A stretch of 56,621 nt of DNA from a candidate division KSB1 bacterium (GTDB lineage Bacteria > Zhuqueibacterota > JdFR-76 > DREG01), in NCBI GenBank assembly GCA_022566355.1, contig JADFJB010000012.1, positions 1-56,621 on the forward strand, given 5' to 3'. Both the position numbers and the translations under genes were made by a program. The notes beneath the pieces are model-generated. The model was not told the origin of the DNA. It saw only the letters and a program-made list of their open reading frames with translations, and did not search any database. Below are positions 1-7,968 of this stretch, piece by piece. Position 1 is the stretch's first letter. Every line of letters begins with the position of its first letter.

Positions 1-443
1 AGGAGATAAACAATGCGATTGCAGAACATGGCTACATTGATGACGGTGTTCCGATTGCTGGTTACATATTTAAGGATGAAGATCTGTTCTCTGCTTCTTC
101 TAAAAGGGTCGAGCTCTTTCGCTTGTATAATTCAGCCAGGGGGGATCATTTTTATACGACGAGTGCAGCAGAACGAGACAAAGCAAAAGATGAAAATGGC
201 TACAAAAATGATGGAGTCCCGATTGCTGGTTATGTCTACCTAACTAAGGTAACTGGTACCGTTAAATTCTACCGTCTTTATAAGCCGCAGAATGGAGACC
301 ATTTTTACACAACGGATCTTGCGGAAAGGCAAAAAGCAATAGAAAAAGATGGTTACACATATGATGGGGTTGAGATTGCTGGTTATATATTTGCAAAACC
401 GAGAACCGGCACTGTTCCCCTGTATCGCCTTTACCATCCGTAG
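1..443 (+). CDS. C-terminal part of a DUF5648-repeat protein (5' end outside window)
   Basis: The frame is open from base 3 to the TAG at 441-443, so only the C-terminus of a longer protein is present. It holds three tandem copies of a repeat of about 45 residues. Each has the pattern LYRLYxPxxGDHFYTT, then an AER-xxAxxxxGY segment, then DGVxIAGYIF; the last copy breaks off after LYRLYHP. This is the DUF5648 pattern, usually found at the C-terminus of secreted hydrolases and surface proteins and thought to bind an extracellular ligand or surface. The catalytic part, if any, is not in the window. The ending right after a new repeat begins suggests either a natural end or a small 3' truncation. 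Confidence 0.8.
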   Translation, partial: EINNAIAEHGYIDDGVPIAGYIFKDEDLFSASSKRVELFRLYNSARGDHFYTTSAAERDKAKDENGYKNDGVPIAGYVYLTKVTGTVKFYRLYKPQNGDHFYTTDLAERQKAIEKDGYTYDGVEIAGYIFAKPRTGTVPLYRLYHP

Positions 444-513
444 GTATATGGGAAAACTTGATCTTAGGGGGCTTTTACGTGTTGAGATGAATTATACTTG
501 AGTGAGCAATTAG

Positions 514-858
514 ATTAATGCAAAAGAAAAAGCTGTTTTTATAAAAGAAATTAATTGTGAACCCGAACATGTACATGCACTAATATCACTATCAGCTGAT
601 CAATCAATTAGCAAAGCGCTACAATTATTAAAAGGTGAATCATCGCACTGGATTAATGATAATAAATTAGCAGAAACAAAATTTGGTTGGCAAGATGAAT
701 ACTTTGCCGTATCTGTGAGCGAGTCACAAATTGAGAAAATTATCACAACTATTAGAAATCAAGAAGAACATCACAAAAGAAAAAGTTATATCGAGGAATG
801 CGATGAGTTTTTTAAGAAATATGGTTTTGATAATATCAAGCAGATGAGTTTGGGCTAA
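514..858 (+). pseudogene. IS200/RAYT-like transposase remnant, 5'-truncated
   Basis: An open frame without a start codon runs from 514 (just after an in-frame TAG) to the TAA at 856-858. It encodes the second half of a Y1/REP-associated tyrosine transposase: the HUH motif as EPEHVHALISL, a conserved LLKGESSHWIN segment, FGWQDEYFAVSVSES, and the C-terminal IRNQEEHHKRKSY block. About the first 50 residues of a normal family member are missing. At the place where the family has its catalytic tyrosine (usually Y-I-x-NQ) this copy reads T-I-R-NQ, so it would be inactive even if full length. A hairpin-rich tail follows the stop codon, as is common for this family. Confidence 0.75.
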
Positions 859-904
859 AGCCCGTTTTTAGGTTTGCTTTAAAGCTCCGGCATAAATGCC
901 GGAG
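852..904 (+). repeat. REP-like hairpin pair after the transposase remnant
   Basis: A GGGCTAAAGCCC hairpin overlaps the transposase stop codon. After a GCTTTAAAGC palindrome at 877-886, a perfect 9-bp stem, CTCCGGCAT/ATGCCGGAG, sits at 885-904 with a 2-nt spacer. Paired hairpins of this type commonly flank IS200/RAYT transposases. The second hairpin lies 5 bases before the ATG at 910 and could hinder ribosome access there. Confidence 0.5.
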
Positions 905-909
905 TTATT

Positions 910-1065
910 ATGAAAAAAGAGAATAAAAAATTTGATGCGGTAAAAATGATGCGGGAGATTAGAGACAAATTGCACGAAGAATACGAAAAAGATCCCGGCA
1001 AAAGAAAAAGAGATTTAAAAAGCGTCCGCAGAAAATATATGAAAAGAAAAACTGAATTAGTTTGA
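910..1065 (+). CDS. Small basic protein, 51 aa, possible antitoxin-like
   Basis: ATG at 910 to TGA at 1063-1065. The product is short, charged and helical (MKKENKKFDAVKMMREIRD, then a KDPGKRKRDL stretch). Small proteins with a KMMREIRDK-like start are often annotated as hypothetical antitoxins in environmental genomes; that resemblance is from memory and weak. No toxin partner follows: the downstream sequence is a transposase fragment on the other strand. It may be cargo or a remnant of the hairpin-flanked element. The strong hairpin just before the start leaves no clear ribosome binding site. Confidence 0.35.
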   Translation: MKKENKKFDAVKMMREIRDKLHEEYEKDPGKRKRDLKSVRRKYMKRKTELV

Positions 1066-1073
1066 AATTTAAT

Positions 1074-1169
1074 TCGTAGTAGGTTTTGAAAACTTGTCCA
1101 GATGTTTTTATCGGGATTCAGGTCTAATAAATAGTGTGGCAGTTTGTGCAATTTATGTCCATTGAACAT
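1074..1169 (-). pseudogene. IS630-type DDE transposase fragment
   Basis: Read on the minus strand, about 30 residues, LHKLPHYLLDLNPDKNIW followed by a FQNLLR segment, match the C-terminal block of IS630-like transposases (typically LPPYSPDLNPIEN-W), which holds the third acidic residue of the DDE triad. The rest of the transposase is absent, and the frame then runs into the sequence of the neighbouring short gene. This is a decayed insertion-sequence scar. Confidence 0.5.
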
Positions 1170-1189
1170 ATTGTTAGTGGTTACGGCAA

Positions 1190-1334
1190 AAAACGAGTTC
1201 TCTTTGATATTTCATTCGGATGACATCCCAATTCATATTGTTTGTGGTTGGCCGGAAATAAAATAGCGGTCATTACAGTATATATCCCAAAGAAGCCAAA
1301 ATTTGTTAATCCTTGGAAAAGAGGAAAGCATTAA
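1190..1334 (+). pseudogene. Degenerate DUF4258 toxin, frameshifted
   Basis: Two plus-strand frames together give a DUF4258 (MqsR/RelE-fold) C-terminus: SLIFHSDDIPIHIVCGWPE in one frame (ending near 1256), then KIAVITVYIPKKPKFVNPW to the TAA at 1332-1334 in another. The break at about 1257-1260 needs a one-base frameshift. Intact members have this order (a SLILG-like strand, PxHVV, VVTVY, then a DPxxW tail). The N-terminal half is not recognisable. The pseudogene stops one base before the YgiT-type gene at 1336, the usual toxin-antitoxin gene order. Confidence 0.6.
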
Positions 1335-1335
1335 A

Positions 1336-1587
1336 ATGAGCAAGACTAAATGTCATTATTGTGGGAGTGAGCAATATGAGGAGCGTCGTATTGAGTATTT
1401 ATATAGTCATAAGGGTAAATACTTGCTCGTTCCCAATACACCCGTGGAATTCTGTCTTGATTGTGGTATGATTTACTACGACGCAGTTGTCTTGAAAGAG
1501 ATTGAAAAGCAGTTCTTCGCTATTCACAATAATTCCGAGGAGCCTGACCAATATATTGAAATGCCTACGAAAGCATATGCTCATTGA
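1336..1587 (+). CDS. YgiT-type zinc finger protein (antitoxin of a DUF4258 pair)
   Basis: An 83-residue protein beginning MSKTKCHYCGSEQYEERR. The start at ATG 1336 is chosen over the upstream frame because GAGGAAAG lies about 8 bases before it. It has two zinc-knuckle pairs, CxxC at residues 6-9 and CLDCG near residue 40, as in the N-terminal domain of MqsA/YgiT antitoxins. No C-terminal HTH domain is present, which is normal for the short YgiT-type proteins that sit after DUF4258 toxins. Its toxin partner directly upstream is broken, so this is probably an orphan antitoxin. Confidence 0.7.
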   Translation: MSKTKCHYCGSEQYEERRIEYLYSHKGKYLLVPNTPVEFCLDCGMIYYDAVVLKEIEKQFFAIHNNSEEPDQYIEMPTKAYAH

Positions 1588-1685
1588 CGTGATGAATTCA
1601 TAAACCTCAACGATACGAGGACACGAAAACAAGAAGAAAATAAGCGTAGAGTATTTCCTTCCCCACAACCATTTTTTCACTTCTA

Positions 1686-1777
1686 AAAATTTCCCTTGAC
1701 ATTTACCTCTTAGTTGTGCAATATATTTGCCATCACAGATTCTGCTTTTTTAAGCCGCACTGGAAGGAGTATCATTT
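1686..1777 (+). promoter_or_regulatory. Leader/promoter module, copy 1 of 3
   Basis: AT-rich leader containing TTGACA at 1696-1701, a TATATTTG box at 1722-1729 and a GGAAGGAG ribosome binding site before the ATG at 1778. Nearly the same sequence occurs at 19783-19878 and 21283-21375. Copies 1 and 3 also share the following start of a Tat-signal gene. The TATATTTG box fits the Bacteroidota TAnnTTTG -7 element, although its distance from TTGACA is not standard. Confidence 0.55.
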
Positions 1778-1867
1778 ATGAGCCTTAAAAAACAATCCCG
1801 GCGGGAATTTCTCAGTACTTCCGGCTCAATAATCGGCAGTTCCACGCTTGCACTGGCGGCGCGATAA
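1778..1867 (+). pseudogene. Tat signal remnant of a gluconate-dehydrogenase-like subunit 3 gene
   Basis: Twenty-nine codons starting MSLKKQSRREFLSTSGS, almost identical to the first 25 or so residues of the intact gene at 21376. It contains the twin-arginine motif SRREFL. The frame ends at TAA 1865-1867, immediately after the match is lost, where the sequence switches to the tail of a symporter gene. This is the 5' stump left by a deletion or recombination. Confidence 0.75.
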
Positions 1868-2040
1868 GCTGCGTCATTTGGTATGTGGTCGGCTACATGA
1901 AATATCAATCCTTTTCCAACTGGATTGGCGGCATATGGCCAGCGATCTTTGGAGCTGCAGTTTCATTGGTTTTGATTGTCGTTGTAAGCAGATTAACTTC
2001 ACCCACGCCCAAAGATGTGAAGGAACTATTCTTTGAGTGA
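1858..2040 (+). pseudogene. 3' end of a sodium:solute symporter gene
   Basis: An open frame without a start, ending at TGA 2038-2040, encodes about 60 residues: a transmembrane stretch (CVIWYVVGYMKYQSF), a second one (WPAIFGAAVSLVLIVVVSRL) and a short cytoplasmic tail SPTPKDVKELFFE. This is typical of the last helix and tail of SSS-family symporters. It is joined within a few bases to the Tat-signal stump at 1778-1867, in a different frame, so no fusion protein is made. Confidence 0.65.
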
Positions 2041-2118
2041 GTTTTCACAAAGAGAAAATTTAAATTTCTTTCATACCTGGTTATAGATAGATATGATATT
2101 ATTTCTTTTAAATTTTAG

Positions 2119-2146
2119 AATGATTGAAACCTCCAAATCAATCATT
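2119..2146 (+). terminator. Possible AT-rich hairpin terminator
   Basis: A perfect 9-bp inverted repeat (AATGATTGA/TCAATCATT) with a 10-nt loop lies about 80 bases after the symporter stop and is followed by a mixed T-rich stretch. It may be the symporter's old terminator. The stem is AT-rich and the T-run is interrupted. Confidence 0.3.
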
Positions 2147-2244
2147 GTCTTTACAATACTTTTTTAAATCCTTTTACAGCGTCAAATATACTAATAATCA
2201 TCTTCAAATTATTTTTTTACTTCTAATATTTTTCCCATGACATA

Positions 2245-2382
2245 ATGTATGAAGAATTCTTTTTAGTTTTTGAGATGGAAGGTGTTAGTTCGCTTGAATA
2301 TGGAAAATGGACGGATTTTATTGTACTTATTGATAATCCTTTGGAAGATATTAAAAATATGTGCAGTATTGAATCGGTGTAA
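2245..2382 (+). CDS. Short open frame, 45 aa, doubtful
   Basis: ATG 2245 to TAA 2380-2382, beginning MYEEFFLVFEMEGVSSLEYG. The composition looks protein-like but there is no ribosome binding site and I recognise no family. It lies in the 540-bp gap before the receptor gene and may be a remnant. Nothing else coding is visible in 2041-2583. Confidence 0.15.
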   Translation: MYEEFFLVFEMEGVSSLEYGKWTDFIVLIDNPLEDIKNMCSIESV

Positions 2383-2450
2383 ATGCCAGGACTCGGGCGC
2401 CGGAGCGAAAACAGAAGGTTGTAGAAAATTCAGATCTTTTAAGAAATTGC

Positions 2451-2479
2451 TTGACATCTAATGGATCAACTTGTAAAAT
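2451..2479 (+). promoter_or_regulatory. Sigma70-type promoter upstream of the TonB-dependent receptor
   Basis: TTGACA at 2451-2456 and TAAAAT at 2474-2479, separated by exactly 17 bp. The start codon of the receptor gene is about 100 bp further on, leaving a 5' leader of roughly 95 nt. Confidence 0.55.
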
Positions 2480-2583
2480 AGAGTAATAGAGTATTATTAA
2501 CCGGAATTTGTGAGGGCAGATCTGTAGATAGCGCTAATTAAACAAGTACTGATCCTACTTCTACCTAAATTGTAATTATTTTT

Positions 2584-5367
2584 ATGATCAAAACATCCTA
2601 TATAATTTGCTTGCATTTAATCTTGTTCCAAACGGCTTTTTCAGCGAATGGACATTTAACAGGAAAGATTACCGATCGTGAAACTGGAAAGCCACTCATT
2701 GGAGCCTTGGTAACGATCAACCCACCAAAATTGAATGCCAAAAGCAATCAAGACGGAATTTACCTGGTTTCCAATATACCTGGCGGTAAATACACAATTG
2801 TGCTATCACATACAGGTTACCATGATGTAAGCCTGTCAGATATCCTTATCAACTCAGGAGAAACCACAACCATAGATACCTCTCTGCTTGCGATTCGTGT
2901 CGAAATGAATCCGTATACTGTAAGTGCATCTAAACGGCGGGAGAAATTATTGGAATCGCCGGCCCATGTTATCGTTATAGATGATATAGAAATTGAAAGC
3001 CGTACGGTTTTAACACCATCTGAACACTTAAAAACGATGCCGGCGCTTGATGTTGCAACAACTGGAATTAATCAATCGCTTGTTGTAGTACGAGGGTTCA
3101 ATAATGTTTTTTCCGGTGCCCTATTGTCGCTAGTTGACTATCGTATTGCCAGAGTTCCATCCTTACGAGTTAATATCTACCATTGGATCCCAATTATTAA
3201 TGAAGATTTGGAACGGATTGAAGTCGTTCTCGGACCTGGATCCGCTTTGTATGGTCCAAATAGTGCCAATGGTGTAATGCATATGTTCACCAAGTCGCCT
3301 TTTGATTCGGAGGGAACAAGGATCAGTATAGCAGGTGGCGAACGTAAAATTTTTATGGGTTCTTATCGACACGCTGGAAGTGTTAATAAGCGATTTGGTT
3401 ATAAGATTTCAGGTCAATATTACCAGGGTATGGATTGGCTATATAACGATCCGGAAGAGCCGGAAAAAATTCTGAAGGCAAAGCAAACAAGTTCTGGCCG
3501 GATAGTAATAGGGGATAGTATTGATAATTCAAGGAATTTTGATGTTGAAAAGCTTTCCATAGATGCACGACTTGATTTTAACTTGAAGGATGATATGAAA
3601 TTTATAGTTAATGGGGGATTCAACAAATCCAGTAATTTAGAGCTTACGGGTATTGGCGCGGTGCAAGTTATAGATTGGACATATAGTTACGCGCAAGCGC
3701 GTTTTTCCTATAAAGACCTGTTTATGCAAGGATATATCAATTTTAGTAATGCTGGCAATACCTATGTATTGCGAACAGGCGAATTAATCGTTGACAAATC
3801 CAAACTTTTGGCTGGCCAGGTACAACACGGGGCCTCGCTGGGTAACCAACAACATTTTATCTACGGGTTGGATATTTTATTAACCCAACCTAATACAGGC
3901 CACACAATAAATGGGCGCAATGAAAATAAAGATAGCATCAATGAAATTGGCGTCTATTTACAATCAGAAACCAATCTGAACTCAAAAGTGAAGTTGGTTG
4001 CAGCCTCACGCATAGATCACCACAACCGGCTTGATAATTTGGTTTTTTCACCACGTCTTGCGCTTATTTACAAACCAACTACAAACCAGAACCTTCGGTT
4101 AACCTTTAACCGCGCTTTCGATACACCATCTAGTAACAACCTTTACCTGGATATCCTGAGTCAGGAAGATCCGTTTGGCTTGAAGGCAATAAGTCCAGAT
4201 TCTAAAATTGACATTCGAGTTCAGGGTGTACCTGTGGGTGGATTTCAATTTAGAAGAAGCGCTGACGGTCGACCAAAATTTCGTTCTCCCTTTGCTTCTT
4301 TAATTGGATTAACCACTTCAGACTTTATTGAACTGGATGATCCATTATTTTCTAATGTTATGTGGAACGTAGGGCGGGGTGTGGTTCTCAGCAAATTTGA
4401 AGGTCAGCTTGCCGAAATGGTTGCAAGCGTTATTCCGCTTGAGTTAAATTCGACAATTCCAAATGTTTTATCTATTCTTAATCCAGCTTCTACGTCGACT
4501 CCCTTTAATCCGGTCAATGATGTTGTTGAAATTGAAACTCTCAAACCCAGCATAAAGCAAACTATAGAATTTGGCTATAAAGAAATATTGGGGAACAAAT
4601 TATTGATCACAGTAGATTTTTACCATTCGGTTTTCAAAAACTTCATCGCACCCCTCAATGTCGAAACACCAAATGTATTTTTGGATGGCACATCATTAAG
4701 CACAGAGCTTAGGCAGGCAATTAGTACACTCTATGCAGTCAGTGATGCTGTCACACAAGCTACATTAACCGCATCATTTGACGATCCGGGAAGGGGTGGA
4801 AATGGCAATGGCACACCTGTTGACGAAATCACAGACCTATTTGCGACAAATATTGCAAAGATCCCCTTTGGTACTGTAACACCCGAACAAGCTTTCGATC
4901 CAACTGCTATTATGCTGACTTATCGTAATTTCGGAAACATCTCTTTATCTGGAGCTGATTTTGGTTTCATCTATTATTTAAATCCCAATTGGTCTTTTAC
5001 TGGTAATTATTCCTTTGTCTCCGATGATTTCTTTCCAAAATCAGATTCTCAACCCCATAATATCTCTTTGAATGCACCCAAAAATAAGTTTAGTGCCAGT
5101 ATTCAATATGAAAATCCAAAAACCAGATTTGGCGGAGAGCTGCGCTTTCGGAAGATCTATAGCTTCCCGGTAAATTCGAACGTTTATATAGGTACTGTTG
5201 ATGCATATACAATTCTAGACTTAAATTTAACCTATCAATTACCCTCTTCTAATCATACCAGGCTGTCTCTAACAATTCAGAACCTCACAAATAATAAGCA
5301 TATTGAAATGATTGGAGCCCCTGAAATAGGGCGGTTGGCCTTATTGCGTATAAACCAATCTTTTTAA
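2584..5367 (+). CDS. TonB-dependent outer membrane receptor
   Basis: A 927-residue outer-membrane transporter. It has a signal peptide (about residues 1-20, ending FSA), then a carboxypeptidase-regulatory-like beta-sandwich (about 24-103, GKITDRETGKPLIGALVTI). A plug domain follows (about 115-240) with VIVIDDIEIESR, a VVVRGFNN strand and the ERIEVVLGPGSALYGPNSAN motif. A long beta-barrel ends in a C-terminal phenylalanine, as expected for BAM-assembled proteins. Family members import large or scarce substrates using energy from TonB-ExbBD; the substrate cannot be read from the sequence. No SusD partner is adjacent. The next gene on the strand encodes a kinase with a TonB C-terminal domain, which may be functionally linked. 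A good promoter lies at 2451-2479. Confidence 0.9.
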   Translation: MIKTSYIICLHLILFQTAFSANGHLTGKITDRETGKPLIGALVTINPPKLNAKSNQDGIYLVSNIPGGKYTIVLSHTGYHDVSLSDILINSGETTTIDTSLLAIRVEMNPYTVSASKRREKLLESPAHVIVIDDIEIESRTVLTPSEHLKTMPALDVATTGINQSLVVVRGFNNVFSGALLSLVDYRIARVPSLRVNIYHWIPIINEDLERIEVVLGPGSALYGPNSANGVMHMFTKSPFDSEGTRISIAGGERKIFMGSYRHAGSVNKRFGYKISGQYYQGMDWLYNDPEEPEKILKAKQTSSGRIVIGDSIDNSRNFDVEKLSIDARLDFNLKDDMKFIVNGGFNKSSNLELTGIGAVQVIDWTYSYAQARFSYKDLFMQGYINFSNAGNTYVLRTGELIVDKSKLLAGQVQHGASLGNQQHFIYGLDILLTQPNTGHTINGRNENKDSINEIGVYLQSETNLNSKVKLVAASRIDHHNRLDNLVFSPRLALIYKPTTNQNLRLTFNRAFDTPSSNNLYLDILSQEDPFGLKAISPDSKIDIRVQGVPVGGFQFRRSADGRPKFRSPFASLIGLTTSDFIELDDPLFSNVMWNVGRGVVLSKFEGQLAEMVASVIPLELNSTIPNVLSILNPASTSTPFNPVNDVVEIETLKPSIKQTIEFGYKEILGNKLLITVDFYHSVFKNFIAPLNVETPNVFLDGTSLSTELRQAISTLYAVSDAVTQATLTASFDDPGRGGNGNGTPVDEITDLFATNIAKIPFGTVTPEQAFDPTAIMLTYRNFGNISLSGADFGFIYYLNPNWSFTGNYSFVSDDFFPKSDSQPHNISLNAPKNKFSASIQYENPKTRFGGELRFRKIYSFPVNSNVYIGTVDAYTILDLNLTYQLPSSNHTRLSLTIQNLTNNKHIEMIGAPEIGRLALLRINQSF

Positions 5368-5401
5368 TTATTGAAAAAGTCAAAAAAAATAAATAGAACT
5401 T

Positions 5402-5681
5402 AATTAACCTGGATAATTCATGGATCATGTTTTTAAGTTTAAAACATCCAATGTCATCCCGTCGCGCAGGATGCTGGAGAGTGTCGTTCCCGAATGCTTT
5501 CATGCTGTCCGAGAACCCCAAAAATGTCACCGCCGAGTGCTTACCCGTTAAAATCGTACGGGCACAAGTTTATCGGGGTTCTATGGGCCTGTGTACAAGA
5601 TTCCCGATAATCCCGCCCAGGCGGGACGGGAATGACAGTTTTATAAACCAGTGACAAAGTTTATGAATAGATCAAGTTAAT
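5402..5681. repeat. Dispersed MITE-like repeat, copy A
   Basis: This gap between receptor and kinase holds an element that recurs at 56099-56467 and, as an inverted partial copy, at 54322-54399. Shared ends are TTAACCTGGATAATTCATG and, at the other side, TTTTATAAACCAGT followed by TTTATGAATA. Just inside both ends are GTCATCCC-type and GGGAATGACA motifs in opposite orientation, so the element has imperfect terminal inverted repeats. The interior contains smaller palindromes such as TCCCGCCCAGGCGGGA. No gene is seen here. Confidence 0.65.
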
Positions 5682-5731
5682 CAATCTATATTAAACGATT
5701 TGTAGACATAAAATAAAGGGAAATCATTTAC

Positions 5732-7879
5732 TTGAAAATCTGCCCGAAATGTCACAAAGAATATCCTTTTGAAGCTAAACTTTGTTCCGTTGATGGAACT
5801 ATCCTTATAGTGCAGGATAAACTAATCGGTAAAACCATTGATGGCCGCTACCAGATTGTAGAGAAGATTGGTGAGGGTGGGATGGGGGTTGTCTATAAGG
5901 TGCGACAGATTTACCTCGATGAATTTTTTGCTCTCAAGATAATTCTCCAAGATTTAGCTAAAGATCCTGAGTTTATTGAGCGATTCAGAAAAGAAGCCAA
6001 AACCGCTGTTCGAATCAATCATCCCAATGCCATTATCATTCATGATTTTGGTGTGACAGAGGACGGCCTTTTGTTCCTCTCGATGGAATACCTGGAAAGT
6101 CCGGATTTAAGCAAACTTATCAAAGCATATCCTAATGGTATGCCATTAGAAGTGGTTTTAGAGATTACTAACCAACTTTGCTCGGTGCTTTCAACCGTGC
6201 ATCAAAAGGGTATTATTCATCGTGATCTAAAGCCAGCAAATATAATGGTAGCCGTTGAGGAAGACAAACCCATCCATGTAAAAGTGCTGGATTTTGGTTT
6301 GGCAAAAGCTGCCGGTCAAACAAGGCTAACCAAAACAAACACAACTTTAGGTACAGTCGCTTATATGTCTCCAGAGCAAGCTAGAGGTGAAGAAGTTGAT
6401 CACCGAAGCGACATTTTCTCCGTTGGCATCATATTATATGAGATGCTTACCGGGCAATTACCGTTTAAAGGTGATTATGCACACGCCGTACTGTATTCGA
6501 TTTTGAACGAAGAACCGGACTTAATAACCAATATAAGACCTGATATTCCTTTAGAATTGCAACAAATTGTAAATAAGGCTATGCAAAAGCAACCGGAAAA
6601 TCGCTATCAAAGTGTTGAAGCATTAGCCGCAGATTTAGAAGTCATATCAAAACTGATTAAAGATGATAGATCAAAATACAAAGATGATCTTCTCCCGAGT
6701 CTAAGCACACCAGCAACCACACCGAAAGAATCCATTATAAAGCAAAAACCGAAATTTAAAGAAAGGATACGGATATTCAACAATATATGGATATGGAGTT
6801 CCGGAATTTTGATAGGATTATTACTAGTAATTTTTTTATTTTGGCCGGAAAAAGAGAATTTCAATTTCCAGGCAAGGCAATACACACTGTTTAAGCTGGC
6901 AGGTGATTCTTTATCTGCACTCGGTAAGTATTATGAAGCCTTAGTCAGGTATGATTCTGCTATGACCTATAAACCAAATGACCTCTACGTTTCTAGTCAA
7001 AAAGATTCCATAAACCAAATGTTAAGTGATGAAGAAGAAGAATCTGAAACGGAAAGAAAATATACGCTATATAAAAATGAAGGAGATGCTTTATTTCAAC
7101 AAGGGGACTATAATGAATCAAATCGTAAGTATAAAGCAGCTTTAATTCATAAACCTGGAGATGCTTATCTTCTTAGTAAAATAGAAGAGACGAAGCAAAG
7201 AATTGCTGATGGCAAAGCGAAAGTAGACAATGAAAAGCGGTATACACAATTTAAGGATGAAGGAGATTCATTATTTCAAACAAAGGACTATATTGATTCC
7301 AGACGTATGTACCAGGCTGCTATTTCGCTAAAACCAGGAGTTAGTTATTTAGCAGATAAGATTGAAGAGATAAACCAAATAATTGGTGAAGAAACTGCAA
7401 AAGCAGAGAAAGATAAGCTGTTTATGCAATTTAAGACCAAAGGTGATTCTCTATTTCAATCGCAAAAATATCTTGAAGCTAAATTGATATATATGGAAGC
7501 TTTAAAATTAAAAGATAATGATCCTTATACAATACAAAAAATTCAGGAGTGTACTGCTTTAATTGCTAAAAAAACTCCGGTTTCTCCACAAGAAGAAATG
7601 CCCATCGTGCCACTTGCACTACTCACGGAAAAACCCGTATTTTTAAACAAAGTCAAACCAGACTACCCACGATTAGCAAAGAGAGCGGGAATTAAAGGTA
7701 AGGTTCTAGTACGTGTCTTAATAGATACAAAAGGTAATGTCGAAAAGGTAGAGATTCTTGAGTCGCATCCAACTTTTGATAAAGAAGCAAGAGCGGCCGC
7801 TAGGCAATGTAAATTTAAACCAGGCAAGCAAGGTAATAAATTTGTTAGAACGTGGTTTCTAATTGATTTTGAATGGTAA
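5732..7879 (+). CDS. Zinc-ribbon Ser/Thr protein kinase with repeat region and TonB C-terminal domain
   Basis: A 715-residue protein with a TTG start (AAAGGGAAA lies about 13 bases upstream). In order: a short zinc-ribbon-like N-terminus (C4, C7, C18); a Hanks-type kinase domain (about 40-315) with GEGGMG loop at 47-52, K69, HRDLKPAN at 163-170, DFG at 187-189 and SPEQAR near 213; one transmembrane helix (about 351-371); four TPR-like repeats of about 50 residues (pattern GDSLFQxxxYxEAxxxY); and a TonB C-terminal domain (about 634-715, YPRLAKRAGIKGKVLVRVLI). The kinase would be cytoplasmic; the repeats and TonB domain periplasmic. TonB normally has an N-terminal anchor contacting ExbB, so this architecture suggests a sensor rather than a classical energy transducer. 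It lies between a TonB-dependent receptor and a sigma54 activator. Confidence 0.9.
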   Translation: MKICPKCHKEYPFEAKLCSVDGTILIVQDKLIGKTIDGRYQIVEKIGEGGMGVVYKVRQIYLDEFFALKIILQDLAKDPEFIERFRKEAKTAVRINHPNAIIIHDFGVTEDGLLFLSMEYLESPDLSKLIKAYPNGMPLEVVLEITNQLCSVLSTVHQKGIIHRDLKPANIMVAVEEDKPIHVKVLDFGLAKAAGQTRLTKTNTTLGTVAYMSPEQARGEEVDHRSDIFSVGIILYEMLTGQLPFKGDYAHAVLYSILNEEPDLITNIRPDIPLELQQIVNKAMQKQPENRYQSVEALAADLEVISKLIKDDRSKYKDDLLPSLSTPATTPKESIIKQKPKFKERIRIFNNIWIWSSGILIGLLLVIFLFWPEKENFNFQARQYTLFKLAGDSLSALGKYYEALVRYDSAMTYKPNDLYVSSQKDSINQMLSDEEEESETERKYTLYKNEGDALFQQGDYNESNRKYKAALIHKPGDAYLLSKIEETKQRIADGKAKVDNEKRYTQFKDEGDSLFQTKDYIDSRRMYQAAISLKPGVSYLADKIEEINQIIGEETAKAEKDKLFMQFKTKGDSLFQSQKYLEAKLIYMEALKLKDNDPYTIQKIQECTALIAKKTPVSPQEEMPIVPLALLTEKPVFLNKVKPDYPRLAKRAGIKGKVLVRVLIDTKGNVEKVEILESHPTFDKEARAAARQCKFKPGKQGNKFVRTWFLIDFEW

Positions 7880-7968
7880 TAGATTTATCGAATTATCTTA
7901 TTGAATCATAGGTATAAGACTACATTTCAAATATTCATTTCAGTAATTTACATATAAAGATAATTTTA

